Below are positions 1 through 7,482 of a stretch of 64,000 nt of DNA, one piece after another. This DNA comes from Gammaproteobacteria bacterium. GTDB taxonomy: Bacteria > Pseudomonadota > Gammaproteobacteria > SZUA-152. The notes beneath the pieces were generated by a model. That model was not told where the DNA came from and did no database searches. It worked only from the letters and a program-made list of their open reading frames with translations. Location: NCBI GenBank assembly GCA_021647705.1, contig JAKIUF010000006.1, positions 1 through 64,000 on the forward strand, read 5' to 3'. Positions within the stretch are counted from its first letter, which is position 1; each line of letters starts with the position of its first letter. Made by a program: the position numbers and the translations under genes.

Positions 1-1
1 G

Positions 2-139
2 CGATATTTGGCTGAGTTTTGTTACCGCTTTAATCGTCGTTTTAAGCTGGAGGATATGCTGCCAAGGTTTGGTTATATTGCAGCGAGAACACCACCCATG
101 CCCAATAGACTTCTAAAGCTGGCTGAGGATTATGGGTAA
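2..139 (+). pseudogene. IS1595-family (ISXO2-like) transposase, C-terminal end only
   Basis: Frame 2 is open from the window edge to a TAA at 137-139 (45 residues). The tail contains RYLAEFCYRFNRRF, the conserved C-terminal block of IS1595/ISXO2-type DDE transposases, followed by a short tail ending KLAEDYG. Only the end lies in the window, so it cannot be told whether the full element is intact to the left. No clear terminal inverted repeat was identified after the stop. Assignment to the family rests on this one motif; I am fairly sure of a transposase of this group. Confidence 0.7.
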
Positions 140-220
140 TCAGGAAGAGTTATGAGGCTATTCGTACAATCACAATCACTTGTAGGGTCTTGGTATCAAA
201 AATCTCAAATACGGTGGATC

Positions 221-330
221 TCCGCGTTCTTTGCGTCTTCGCGCCTTTGCGTTGGATTTTCATTATTCATGACTCGCCAACATACACATGAAAATATAGG
301 TAATTTAACCCGTAATTCACATTAAATCGT
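221..330. repeat. Partial copy of the dispersed MITE-like repeat (right half)
   Basis: The gap between the transposase end and the next gene holds a tttgcgtcttcgcgcc tract followed by a segment ending taattcacatt near 326-330. The same order (tract, ggttttcatt, attca, ccaac, catgaaaa, then the conserved end) recurs at 39945-40042. It is the right half of the repeat family described at 28557-28842 and 39225-40042. The rest of 140-393 shows no gene. Confidence 0.6.
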
Positions 331-393
331 CAAAACATAAGTAATAGCATTTGGCTTGATACTAAATCCATTACACCACAGGCTCCCGACGGG

Positions 394-1365
394 TTATTTT
401 TCATCCCGCGCTTCTTCATAGCCATTGATCAAATACAGTGGACGCCCCTTGGTTTCATCAAACATACGGCCAAGATATTCACCAATCACGCCCAATGCCA
501 TTAATTGAATACCGCCAAGAAACAGTACCACCACCAGCAGAGATGGATAACCTGGCACCGGGTTTCCATAAAACAGTGTCTGTAACACAATAAACATACC
601 AAACAAAAAAGCACCAAATGCCGTTAACACACCAAGATACGTCGCCGCTTTTAACGGCACCGTACTAAATGACGTTATGCCTTCAATGGCAAAATTCCAC
701 AAGCCAATGTAACTCCATTTGGTTTTTCCATCGTGGCGCGAATCACGCTGGTACGGAATAGCTTTTTGCGGATAACCAATCCAGGCAAACAAACCTTTCA
801 TGAAACGGTGCTGTTCACGCAACCCCGCCAGGGCATCCACCGCCCGACGACTCAATAAACGAAAATCACCCGCATCCCTCGGAATATCCACCCGACTGAG
901 CTTTTGCATAAGACGATAAAACAAGTGAGCTGTGGTTTTCTTAAATGCCGATTCTCCGGCACGGGATGTCCGCTGTGCGTATACCACATCATATCCCCCT
1001 TGCCAGTGTTTAATCATTTCCGGAATCAGTTCAGGCGGATCTTGCAGATCGGCATCAATCACCACCACCGCATCGCCGTGCGCATGATCAAAGCCAGCGG
1101 TCATGGCAATTTCCTTACCAAAATTTCGACTGAGATCAACAATAGCGATACGGACATCTTCCGTTTTTAAGCGACGAATTTCATGCAGGCTGCCGTCAAT
1201 GCTGCCATCATTCACATAAATGATTTCACTCTGCGCCGACAGCTTGTCTAACACGCTGGCCAAACGCCGGTGAAATTCCGGCAATACCTCTTCTTCATTA
1301 AATACGGGTACTACAACAGAAAACCGGTAACCGGTATCGGTGTTTTTTATTTCATCAGCCATCAA
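394..1365 (-). CDS. GT2 polyprenyl-phosphate glycosyltransferase (GtrB/DPM1-like)
   Basis: 323 residues. The N-terminal GT-A domain begins SVVVPVFNEEE and carries the metal-binding DAD at 104-106 within VIDADLQDP, then a QHRF acceptor-side block, the usual signature of enzymes that move a sugar from a nucleotide donor to undecaprenyl or dolichyl phosphate at the cytoplasmic membrane. Two C-terminal hydrophobic segments (about 240-265 and 275-300) followed by GEYLGRMFDETKGRPLY match the GtrB/YfdH/ArnC subfamily. It is the last gene of a four-gene minus-strand operon and overlaps the GtrA-like gene by 4 nt, so the pair probably makes and flips one lipid-linked sugar. The sugar cannot be read from the sequence. 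Confidence 0.9.
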   Translation of the reverse strand: MMADEIKNTDTGYRFSVVVPVFNEEEVLPEFHRRLASVLDKLSAQSEIIYVNDGSIDGSLHEIRRLKTEDVRIAIVDLSRNFGKEIAMTAGFDHAHGDAVVVIDADLQDPPELIPEMIKHWQGGYDVVYAQRTSRAGESAFKKTTAHLFYRLMQKLSRVDIPRDAGDFRLLSRRAVDALAGLREQHRFMKGLFAWIGYPQKAIPYQRDSRHDGKTKWSYIGLWNFAIEGITSFSTVPLKAATYLGVLTAFGAFLFGMFIVLQTLFYGNPVPGYPSLLVVVLFLGGIQLMALGVIGEYLGRMFDETKGRPLYLINGYEEARDEK

Positions 1366-1748
1366 CCATTATCCTGTTCGTTAAATACCCAGAATTTACT
1401 CAGTAAAAATGTCGCCAGCGGCACGAATAACACAACCAGCAACAGGGCATAACCATACCAGTAGTGTGCAACATCGACTACCGCATAAGTAATGCCTAAA
1501 TTCAGCGCCAGTCCCAGCAGAGCCACCACCACAAACCGGGGTAACATGATTCGGTGCGGTGCCGATGCGGAAAACGTCCAGTGATAATTCATACCATAGG
1601 AAACAAACAGCGCAAATACAAAGGCCGGAGCCGCTGCCAGTACTGGGCGTAACGCAAACCATTCCACCAGGAAGATAAATACCCCCACATGAACAACCGT
1701 TGCCAGTCCTCCGCTTACGGCAAAACGCAACATGGGCTTCAGCATCAA
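1362..1748 (-). CDS. GtrA-like membrane protein (lipid-linked sugar flippase candidate)
   Basis: 128 residues with four predicted membrane segments and the GtrA-family start FAVSGGLATVVHVGVF. GtrA proteins are small four-helix membrane proteins thought to move polyprenyl-phosphate-linked sugars across the inner membrane. The gene overlaps the methyltransferase upstream and the GT2 enzyme downstream by 4 nt each, which indicates translational coupling. The adjacent GtrB-like enzyme is the classic partner. No serotype-specific acyl or glycosyl transferase of phage GtrC type follows, so this is not an obvious phage conversion cassette; the large membrane protein at 2479-3945 may be the final transferase. 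Confidence 0.85.
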   Translation of the reverse strand: MMLKPMLRFAVSGGLATVVHVGVFIFLVEWFALRPVLAAAPAFVFALFVSYGMNYHWTFSASAPHRIMLPRFVVVALLGLALNLGITYAVVDVAHYWYGYALLLVVLFVPLATFLLSKFWVFNEQDNG

Positions 1749-2476
1749 TGCAGCTTCTTTGCCAACACGACCAGTGACACACCAAACGGTAAACCTATAC
1801 GCAATAAATGTCGTTCACTGGCAAATAATGCTGCCAGCAGAGTATTGGCCGGTGCAGGCGGCAAACTTAATTCGGTGCCAGCACTTCCACTGGGAAAGCA
1901 GCGGCGCAACAGACGGACCACTGCTGCAACGGGAAACAACCAAGTGTTGCAATAGCTCAATGTTGTTATCTCGTAGCCGGTCGTTTCCAGCAACTGCCGC
2001 AGGCCTTTAGCACGATAACGCCGTTGATGATGGTGCGCCACATCATGCGCGCCCCATAAAAAGGGAAAAGCCGGTACGGTGATTAACAGTTGTCCTGCGG
2101 GTGCCAATAACCTGTTGACCGTTTCCAGTGTGGCACGGTCATCGTCAATATGTTCGAGCACATCCAGCAGAGTCACACAATGAAATACCCCGGCATCTAA
2201 TGGTAGCCCATGCGGTAATTTGCCACGCACAACGGGAGCAAGTCCTCGTTCCTGCGCCAGTTGCGCAGCATGCTCATCCAGCTCTGCTCCCACCACTTGC
2301 CCGAATTCTGACAACATGGCGAGATTGCCGCCGGTACCACAACCGAGGTCGAGCATACGCGCACCTTCGGGCAAATCGCTGCTTCGCAATAACGATGCAA
2401 CAATGGCACGCCGCCCCACGAACCACCAATGACGGTCTTCCAGGTCACGCATTTGGCGATAGAGTTCAGCCTCCAC
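1745..2476 (-). CDS. Class I SAM-dependent methyltransferase
   Basis: 243 residues. Residues 41-50 (MLDLGCGTGG) form the SAM-binding motif I, followed by an acidic residue at the end of strand 2 (VVGAELDE) and VTLLDVLEHIDD, typical of UbiG/Coq3-like methyltransferases. The N-terminal DLEDRHWWFVGRRAIV stretch is common in methyltransferases found among polysaccharide and lipid-sugar genes. It sits 2 nt after the polytopic membrane protein and overlaps gtrA by 4 nt, so it is expressed with the sugar-transfer genes. The methyl acceptor is unknown; a sugar or lipid-linked intermediate is an inference from the operon. Confidence 0.85.
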   Translation of the reverse strand: MEAELYRQMRDLEDRHWWFVGRRAIVASLLRSSDLPEGARMLDLGCGTGGNLAMLSEFGQVVGAELDEHAAQLAQERGLAPVVRGKLPHGLPLDAGVFHCVTLLDVLEHIDDDRATLETVNRLLAPAGQLLITVPAFPFLWGAHDVAHHHQRRYRAKGLRQLLETTGYEITTLSYCNTWLFPVAAVVRLLRRCFPSGSAGTELSLPPAPANTLLAALFASERHLLRIGLPFGVSLVVLAKKLH

Positions 2477-2478
2477 TT

Positions 2479-3945
2479 TTAGTTATTTTTCCTTCTCTCA
2501 TCGCGCAAAAACACCACGCCTTTGGCATCACGATAAACCAGTAACCACTCTGGTTGCGCACGCAGATAGTCAAGCAATTTGTAACGTTGCGGATCATAAC
2601 GGCCATGATACGGCATCATCACCAGTTGAAAATTTTCGTGTTCAAACCACTGTATACCCGGTGGTGTTGCCCACAAAATATTGGTATACGGCGGGAAACG
2701 CTTTTCATCCAGCATGCGGCCATCAATGTACGGGGTAACTTGCGGCGTTAGCCGCCACAACAAATAACCACCCCACTCCATGTTATTGAATGCCCGCCCG
2801 CGTAAATTGTTTTTCTGTACAAAATCCGCCATTTCTACCGGGTAAATTTCCTGGTAAAACCCGCCACGCAACAGACTCACAATGAGTACCCCAAACAATG
2901 AAAACAACAACACACCCTGAGCAATGCGTGTAATGTTCTGTTTCAATTCTGGCAGGTTTTTTAATGTGTCCTGCACCGCCCATGCAATATAAGGCGCGCA
3001 CAGAAAAATAAAAAACACAAAATACCGGAACGATGAAGCACTGATCGCCCCCAGAAAAACCGTACTTGCCAAATACTGCCACTGCCTGCGCTGAAACATC
3101 GACACCGCCGCAACCAGCGCCACAATATAAAAAGCAACCACCCAGACCTGCTGCCAGATATAACCCAGAGTATAAAGCTGAAATGCGCTGATATATTCTG
3201 AAGTCCGTGCCTGCAACACACTGCCTTCGAGATCCAGTAAATATAAATACGTTTGCAGACCGTTAGGCGTCAGTAACGAAGCCAATACCACTGCGCCCGT
3301 CGCCAGGAACCATGGGCGCTTTTCCTGCCACCCAGCCTTCGTATCCAACAACCTGAGCAGTGTCCACAATCCTAGCAGGGCCACGCCGAGCAATACGCCA
3401 CCATGACTGTTTGCCCACAATACCGTAATCACCGGCAGGGCAAACAACCAACGTCGGTTTTTTTCCGCCAGATCAATAGCCACAAAAAACAGTGCGGCGA
3501 ATAAAAATGACAACAATTGCGGGCGCTCACCACCAAAGTTTCCGGCGTTCAGTCCCACCAGAATCAACACTAGCCACAGCGCCAATAACCCAACATTCAA
3601 TTGACGGCAACGCCACCAGACCAAAGCTACGCAGGCCAATAACACCAGCACCCGGAAGGCCACCACAGCATTCACACCACCGGCATCAAATACTGAAAAG
3701 AGTACCACCTGCCCCAGCCACTGGCCTTTGAGTACAGTGTCATTACGCACAATATCAGTGGATGGAAACACACCAAAAGGATCAGTATCAGGGATGCCGT
3801 TTTGCAGAATTTCGCGACCACTGGCGATGTGCCACCAGAAATCACTGTCCCACAGGGGCACCGCAAAATAACCGGCGCAGACCAGTAAAAACAAAAATAA
3901 TGAAAAACAGTGCAACAGAAAACTAGGGTTATGCCTGCTCCACAC
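2479..3945 (-). CDS. Polytopic membrane protein, GT-C-like fold suspected
   Basis: 488 residues with about ten or more hydrophobic segments. The first extracytoplasmic loop reads DSDFWWHIASGREIL, an acidic/aromatic motif resembling the first catalytic loop of GT-C glycosyltransferases that use polyprenyl-linked sugar donors. The C-terminal roughly 100 residues are soluble and presumably periplasmic. It is the first gene of the minus-strand operon with the methyltransferase, GtrA and GT2 genes, so it could be the transferase that uses the flipped lipid-linked sugar. I do not recognise a characterised close relative; GT-C membership is inferred from topology, loop motif and context. Its promoter must lie in the 98-nt divergent gap shared with the DUF3565 gene. 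Confidence 0.7.
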   Translation of the reverse strand: MWSRHNPSFLLHCFSLFLFLLVCAGYFAVPLWDSDFWWHIASGREILQNGIPDTDPFGVFPSTDIVRNDTVLKGQWLGQVVLFSVFDAGGVNAVVAFRVLVLLACVALVWWRCRQLNVGLLALWLVLILVGLNAGNFGGERPQLLSFLFAALFFVAIDLAEKNRRWLFALPVITVLWANSHGGVLLGVALLGLWTLLRLLDTKAGWQEKRPWFLATGAVVLASLLTPNGLQTYLYLLDLEGSVLQARTSEYISAFQLYTLGYIWQQVWVVAFYIVALVAAVSMFQRRQWQYLASTVFLGAISASSFRYFVFFIFLCAPYIAWAVQDTLKNLPELKQNITRIAQGVLLFSLFGVLIVSLLRGGFYQEIYPVEMADFVQKNNLRGRAFNNMEWGGYLLWRLTPQVTPYIDGRMLDEKRFPPYTNILWATPPGIQWFEHENFQLVMMPYHGRYDPQRYKLLDYLRAQPEWLLVYRDAKGVVFLRDERRKNN

Positions 3946-4043
3946 GAACGGATACTGTTCGGTAATACGCTTTCTCCCTCTAATGATCCAACACTCACAA
4001 CAACCTGCTATTGTAACCTTATTTCTTTACGGGACTTGCAGCA

Positions 4044-4301
4044 GTGACATTTAAACGCGCCATTATCGGTTTCCATCAGGACGAACGCGACGACTGGGTG
4101 GCAGACTTGGCCTGCGGCCACACCCAGCATGTACGGCATCGGCCACCCTGGCAACTACGCCCCTGGGTAATCAGTGTCGAGGGACGGACACGTCATTTGG
4201 GGCAAATCCTGGTCTGCAAGAAATGCATGAAGCCCCCTGGCGACTTTGAAATGCAGGACACAAGATTCACCCCTCAATCTATCAGACAAAATTTATCCTG
4301 A
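4044..4301 (+). CDS. DUF3565 family protein
   Basis: 85 residues from a GTG start. The N-terminal two thirds match the DUF3565 family: RAIIGFHQDERDDWVADLACGH, HVRHRPPW and a closing VCKKCM. The conserved His and Cys residues (CGHTQHVRH, CKKC) suggest a small metal-binding, zinc-ribbon-like protein. The family is common in gammaproteobacteria and has no established function. It is transcribed divergently from the sugar-transfer operon. The C-terminal 20 residues are not conserved. A GTG start with only a weak upstream purine tract (acggga) is accepted because the conserved block begins within a few residues of it. Confidence 0.85.
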   Translation: MTFKRAIIGFHQDERDDWVADLACGHTQHVRHRPPWQLRPWVISVEGRTRHLGQILVCKKCMKPPGDFEMQDTRFTPQSIRQNLS

Positions 4302-4622
4302 TTACCCATGAAACACAGCCAACCTAAGCTCAGCGTAACCTCGTAACCTCAATAAATACGTAAATCTCCCTCGACAGAGTTGCAAAGTATTGTGGAAATA
4401 GGGCGCATGTTGAGGGTTTTTCGTCATAATAAAGTTAAGTATTCGAAAATTTATTTATAACTAGTTGAATTTATTGATGTTAGATTTTCTGCTTTATGGC
4501 TGAGCTTCACGGGTAATCAAGAAATTTATTGGTCATTTTCCTCAAGCCTCGTTGATGCACTGCCGACAAATATTACATTAGCCCTGTACCAAGCACGGGT
4601 ATACACGGAGTAATCAGTAGTC
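4302..4622 (+). promoter_or_regulatory. Intergenic leader of the chemoreceptor gene with a possible sigma-28 promoter
   Basis: This 321-nt gap has no ORF. At 4562-4569 it reads GCCGACAA, one mismatch from the FliA (sigma-28) -10 box GCCGATAA, with TCAA at 4542-4545 placed 16 nt upstream (consensus TAAA with about 15). Chemoreceptor genes are usual sigma-28 targets. A GGAG at 4607-4610 could serve as ribosome binding site for the ATG at 4623, though the spacing (12 nt) is long. The rest is AT-rich and unremarkable. Confidence 0.4.
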
Positions 4623-6329
4623 ATGTTAACAAACATCAATTTTGGCGGCCTGTTCTGGAAGCTCGCCATCCCCGTTATTTTATTATTTGGCATCACCATT
4701 GTGGCTTTGGGCTTTTACATCCCCGGCCAAATCGAGCAACGTGCCGTGGAAGGAGCCACCGCCAGCGCAAAACAGACCGCAACGCAATTCAAGGTGCTGC
4801 GCAAATATTATGTGCAAAACATCCTGAAAAAGGTAAAAGCGGGTTCGGACATGACACCCGCCATCGACCACAAAAACAACCCCAACGCCTTCCCCCTGCC
4901 CGCGACCATGATTCACGACCTGAGCACACTGCTCAAAAACGAAGGCACGACAGTCAACCTGTACAGCGCCTACCCGTTCCCCAATCGTAAATCCCGGGTG
5001 CTGGACAGCTTTCAGGCTCAGGCGTGGGATTATCTGGTCAAAAACCCTGAGGGTGTTTTCGTCGAAAAAACAGAACACTCAGGGGAATCCATTGTGCGGG
5101 TGGCGGTCGCCGATACCATGGTGTCCGATGCCTGCGTCAACTGCCACAACAGCCGCCCCGATACACCGCGTACCGGTTGGAAGCTGGGTGACGTGCGCGG
5201 CATTCTGGAAATCAACAGCAACATCAGTGAGCAGGTCGCTGCCAACGTGATGACGGGACGCAAGATCATGTTCATGCTGGTGGGCGCGATGCTGTTCATT
5301 GTCGCTGCCATCTTCTTTGTCTACAAAACCATGATCGCCAACAAACTGGCAGTACTGAACCATAGCTTTAGCGAACTGGCGACGGGCAGTAGTGATCTGA
5401 CCCGGCGTCTTGATGACTGCGGTAATGATGAAATCGCCGACCTCGCCCGCAATTTCAACCAGTTTCTGGAAAACCACCGGACCTTTATTCGTAAAATTGC
5501 TGAATCTGCGCAACAGCTATCGGACGCCAGCAGCGACATGAGCATCGTCACCCGCCAGGCGAAGGATGATGCCGCAGAGCAAAAGGAACAAATCAGCCTG
5601 GTGGCCACTGCTGTCAACGAGATGTCCGCAACAGCTCAGGAAGTTGCCAACAACACCGCCGCCGCCGAGACATCCACGCGCGAGGCCAGGGAGGAAACCC
5701 TGTCTGGAACACAGGTCGTAGAAGACAATATCCATATCATCAATACACTGTCTGGTGAAATAGAAAAGGCAGCGAAAGTCATTCAGGCGCTGAAGACCGA
5801 TAGCGAAGGCATCGGCACCGTGCTGGATGTGATTCGTGGCATTTCGGAACAGACCAACCTGCTGGCGCTGAATGCGGCCATTGAAGCAGCACGCGCCGGT
5901 GAACACGGTCGCGGTTTTGCCGTGGTCGCCGACGAGGTACGCACCCTGGCCAGCCGCACACAGGAATCCACCGTCGAAATACAGGAAATGATCGAACGCC
6001 TGCAACAGGGTGCCGACAGCGCAGTGACTGTGATGGACAAAGGTATCGAAACCGTGGGAGCAAGCGTGAAACAGACCACTCGAACAGGGGAATCCCTGGA
6101 AGCCATCACCGGAGCGGTCAACACCCTTGCTGATATCAATACCCAGATTGCCAGCGCCATCGATGAGCAAAGCATCGTGGCGGAAGACATCAATCAGAAC
6201 GTGGTATCCATTGACAATCTCGCCCGCCAGGGCGATGAAGCCTCCACTAATATTGCGGCAGCCAATGAACAGCTGCGACAGTTGGCCGACAACCTTTCCA
6301 CATTAATCCGACAATTCAAGATAGACTGA
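4623..6329 (+). CDS. Methyl-accepting chemotaxis protein with DUF3365 haem-type sensor domain
   Basis: 568 residues. Order: N-terminal membrane anchor (about 10-30), a periplasmic DUF3365/Tll0287-like sensor domain, a second membrane helix (about 217-237), HAMP domain, and the cytoplasmic signalling domain with the conserved hairpin [32 protein letters not shown]. The sensor domain contains CVNCH, a c-type haem attachment motif; the Tll0287 fold is known to bind haem through such a motif, so the receptor probably senses redox state or a gas ligand and signals through CheW/CheA. No che or fli genes are in the window. The start follows the first ATG with a membrane anchor directly after it. A strong terminator follows the stop. 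Confidence 0.92.
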   Translation: MLTNINFGGLFWKLAIPVILLFGITIVALGFYIPGQIEQRAVEGATASAKQTATQFKVLRKYYVQNILKKVKAGSDMTPAIDHKNNPNAFPLPATMIHDLSTLLKNEGTTVNLYSAYPFPNRKSRVLDSFQAQAWDYLVKNPEGVFVEKTEHSGESIVRVAVADTMVSDACVNCHNSRPDTPRTGWKLGDVRGILEINSNISEQVAANVMTGRKIMFMLVGAMLFIVAAIFFVYKTMIANKLAVLNHSFSELATGSSDLTRRLDDCGNDEIADLARNFNQFLENHRTFIRKIAESAQQLSDASSDMSIVTRQAKDDAAEQKEQISLVATAVNEMSATAQEVANNTAAAETSTREAREETLSGTQVVEDNIHIINTLSGEIEKAAKVIQALKTDSEGIGTVLDVIRGISEQTNLLALNAAIEAARAGEHGRGFAVVADEVRTLASRTQESTVEIQEMIERLQQGADSAVTVMDKGIETVGASVKQTTRTGESLEAITGAVNTLADINTQIASAIDEQSIVAEDINQNVVSIDNLARQGDEASTNIAAANEQLRQLADNLSTLIRQFKID

Positions 6330-6354
6330 CTCTGTGTATCCAGCCTTCTCCAAC

Positions 6355-6385
6355 AAAAATACCGGGTTTCTCCGGTATTTTTTTG
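6355..6385 (+). terminator. Rho-independent terminator after the chemoreceptor gene
   Basis: ATACCGG (6359-6365) and CCGGTAT (6372-6378) form a stem with a 6-nt loop, followed by seven T residues, 25 nt after the stop codon. Confidence 0.85.
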
Positions 6386-6564
6386 CGCCGGCATTCCCCA
6401 CACACAAACATTCGCGTGAGCACACAAAACGTGCCCGCCCTACCGGACTCAATCAGAACGAACAAATTACGGACTAAATCAAAGCACCAAACAGGGAAGT
6501 TATTTCGTACATGTTCCTTAATGCTATTGGTGTTACCCCGATATTTTTTGCACCGATATTCCGC

Positions 6565-6602
6565 AAACCGGGATTATTTCACTTTTCACAATCCCGGTTT
6601 TG
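6565..6602. terminator. Second hairpin in the 6330-6765 gap, terminator-like
   Basis: AAACCGGGATT (6565-6575) pairs perfectly with AATCCCGGTTT (6590-6600) across a 14-nt loop, ending in a short T run. Just upstream, 6538-6562 (ccgatattttttgcaccg) resembles 6372-6397 (ccggtatttttttgcgccg), so part of the gap looks duplicated. No credible gene is present in 6386-6765; the leader of the barrel gene occupies the last part, with a gggagagaactg ribosome site before 6766. Confidence 0.5.
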
Positions 6603-6765
6603 ATAGACAATGTTCACATTCTGTACAACTATACGGGCAAAATTGGCTCGTCCCGGACGCTGCCAACGTTTACATGACACATGTTGTCGGGGAGTGGAAC
6701 GCGCCACACGCCTCCCTGGCTGATTAATAAATGATTTTGGCGTATTTCTCGGGAGAGAACTGATT

Positions 6766-7281
6766 ATGAATAAACAATATTTACTTGCCGGTCTTTTTGT
6801 GGCCAGCCTCGGTACCACATCCATTGCCACAGCAGCAAGCGCTGGCGATATTTATGCTGGTGTCGGCGTGGGAAATGCCTCGCCAGAATCAAGCGGTTTT
6901 GACAGTGCAATCGGCTGGAAAATCTTTGGCGGCTACTCACTCAATGATATTTTGGCTGTGGAAGGCGGTTATGTGTCGTTTGGTAAAATGGAAGGCTCCT
7001 CTACATCATCCATTGAATCTACCGGGTTTGAGGCTGCGGCTGTCGGCAATTTCCCCATCAACAGCCAGTTCTCACTTTTTGGCAAGATCGGGCTGCTAGC
7101 TTGGGATGCAGATACGACAAATATCGCTGGGAACTCGAACACTGGCACAGATGTCTTTTTTGGCATTGGCGGGCAATATGAAGTTTCGGGCAGCCTAGCT
7201 GTGCGTGGCAGCTGGGAGCGTTACACCATAGAAGATGGCGACATCGACTTTTTGTCTGTTAGTGCGGTTTTTGGTTTCTGA
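6766..7281 (+). CDS. Small outer-membrane beta-barrel protein
   Basis: 171 residues. A signal peptide is clear (MNKQYLLAGLFVASLGTTSIATAASA, cleavage near ASA). The mature part alternates polar and hydrophobic residues, is rich in Gly and aromatic residues, and ends FLSVSAVFGF with a terminal Phe, the usual C-terminal signal for BAM-dependent barrel insertion. Size and pattern fit eight-stranded barrels of the OmpA-N/OmpX/PagP-like 'outer membrane beta-barrel' family. The ribosome site is gggagag. It stands alone between a terminator and a hairpin. The ligand or role is unknown; adhesion or envelope stabilisation is typical of the family. Confidence 0.85.
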   Translation: MNKQYLLAGLFVASLGTTSIATAASAGDIYAGVGVGNASPESSGFDSAIGWKIFGGYSLNDILAVEGGYVSFGKMEGSSTSSIESTGFEAAAVGNFPINSQFSLFGKIGLLAWDADTTNIAGNSNTGTDVFFGIGGQYEVSGSLAVRGSWERYTIEDGDIDFLSVSAVFGF

Positions 7282-7304
7282 GTCATACAGAAACCGCTAG
7301 GCCA

Positions 7305-7330
7305 ACGTGGTGGGCACACACCCACCACGT
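7305..7330. terminator. Strong hairpin after the barrel gene
   Basis: ACGTGGTGGG (7305-7314) and CCCACCACGT (7321-7330) form a perfect 10-bp stem with a 6-nt loop, 23 nt after the barrel-gene stop. There is no T tract, so it may stabilise the 3' end of the transcript rather than terminate by itself. Confidence 0.55.
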
Positions 7331-7482
7331 ATCCGACTCTCCTCACCTCCGCAATACTGAACGATAATTCCGCCTTAAAAAACCAAACCCACCCCGTTAA
7401 ACCATTCGCCGTTTCCCTGTAAGATAAAACCATTCTGAATCGGACAGCCTGTTTTAGCCATAATCCGCAATGGGAGCTGCTA

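Noticed and set aside
5517-6170. Open frame of 217 codons antisense to the chemoreceptor gene
   Set aside because: It is a shadow of the coiled-coil signalling domain; its composition is that of the reverse frame and it has no ribosome site or known domain.
6383-6727. Possible 114-residue gene between the chemoreceptor and barrel genes
   Set aside because: It spans two hairpins, begins inside terminator sequence and has no protein-like pattern.
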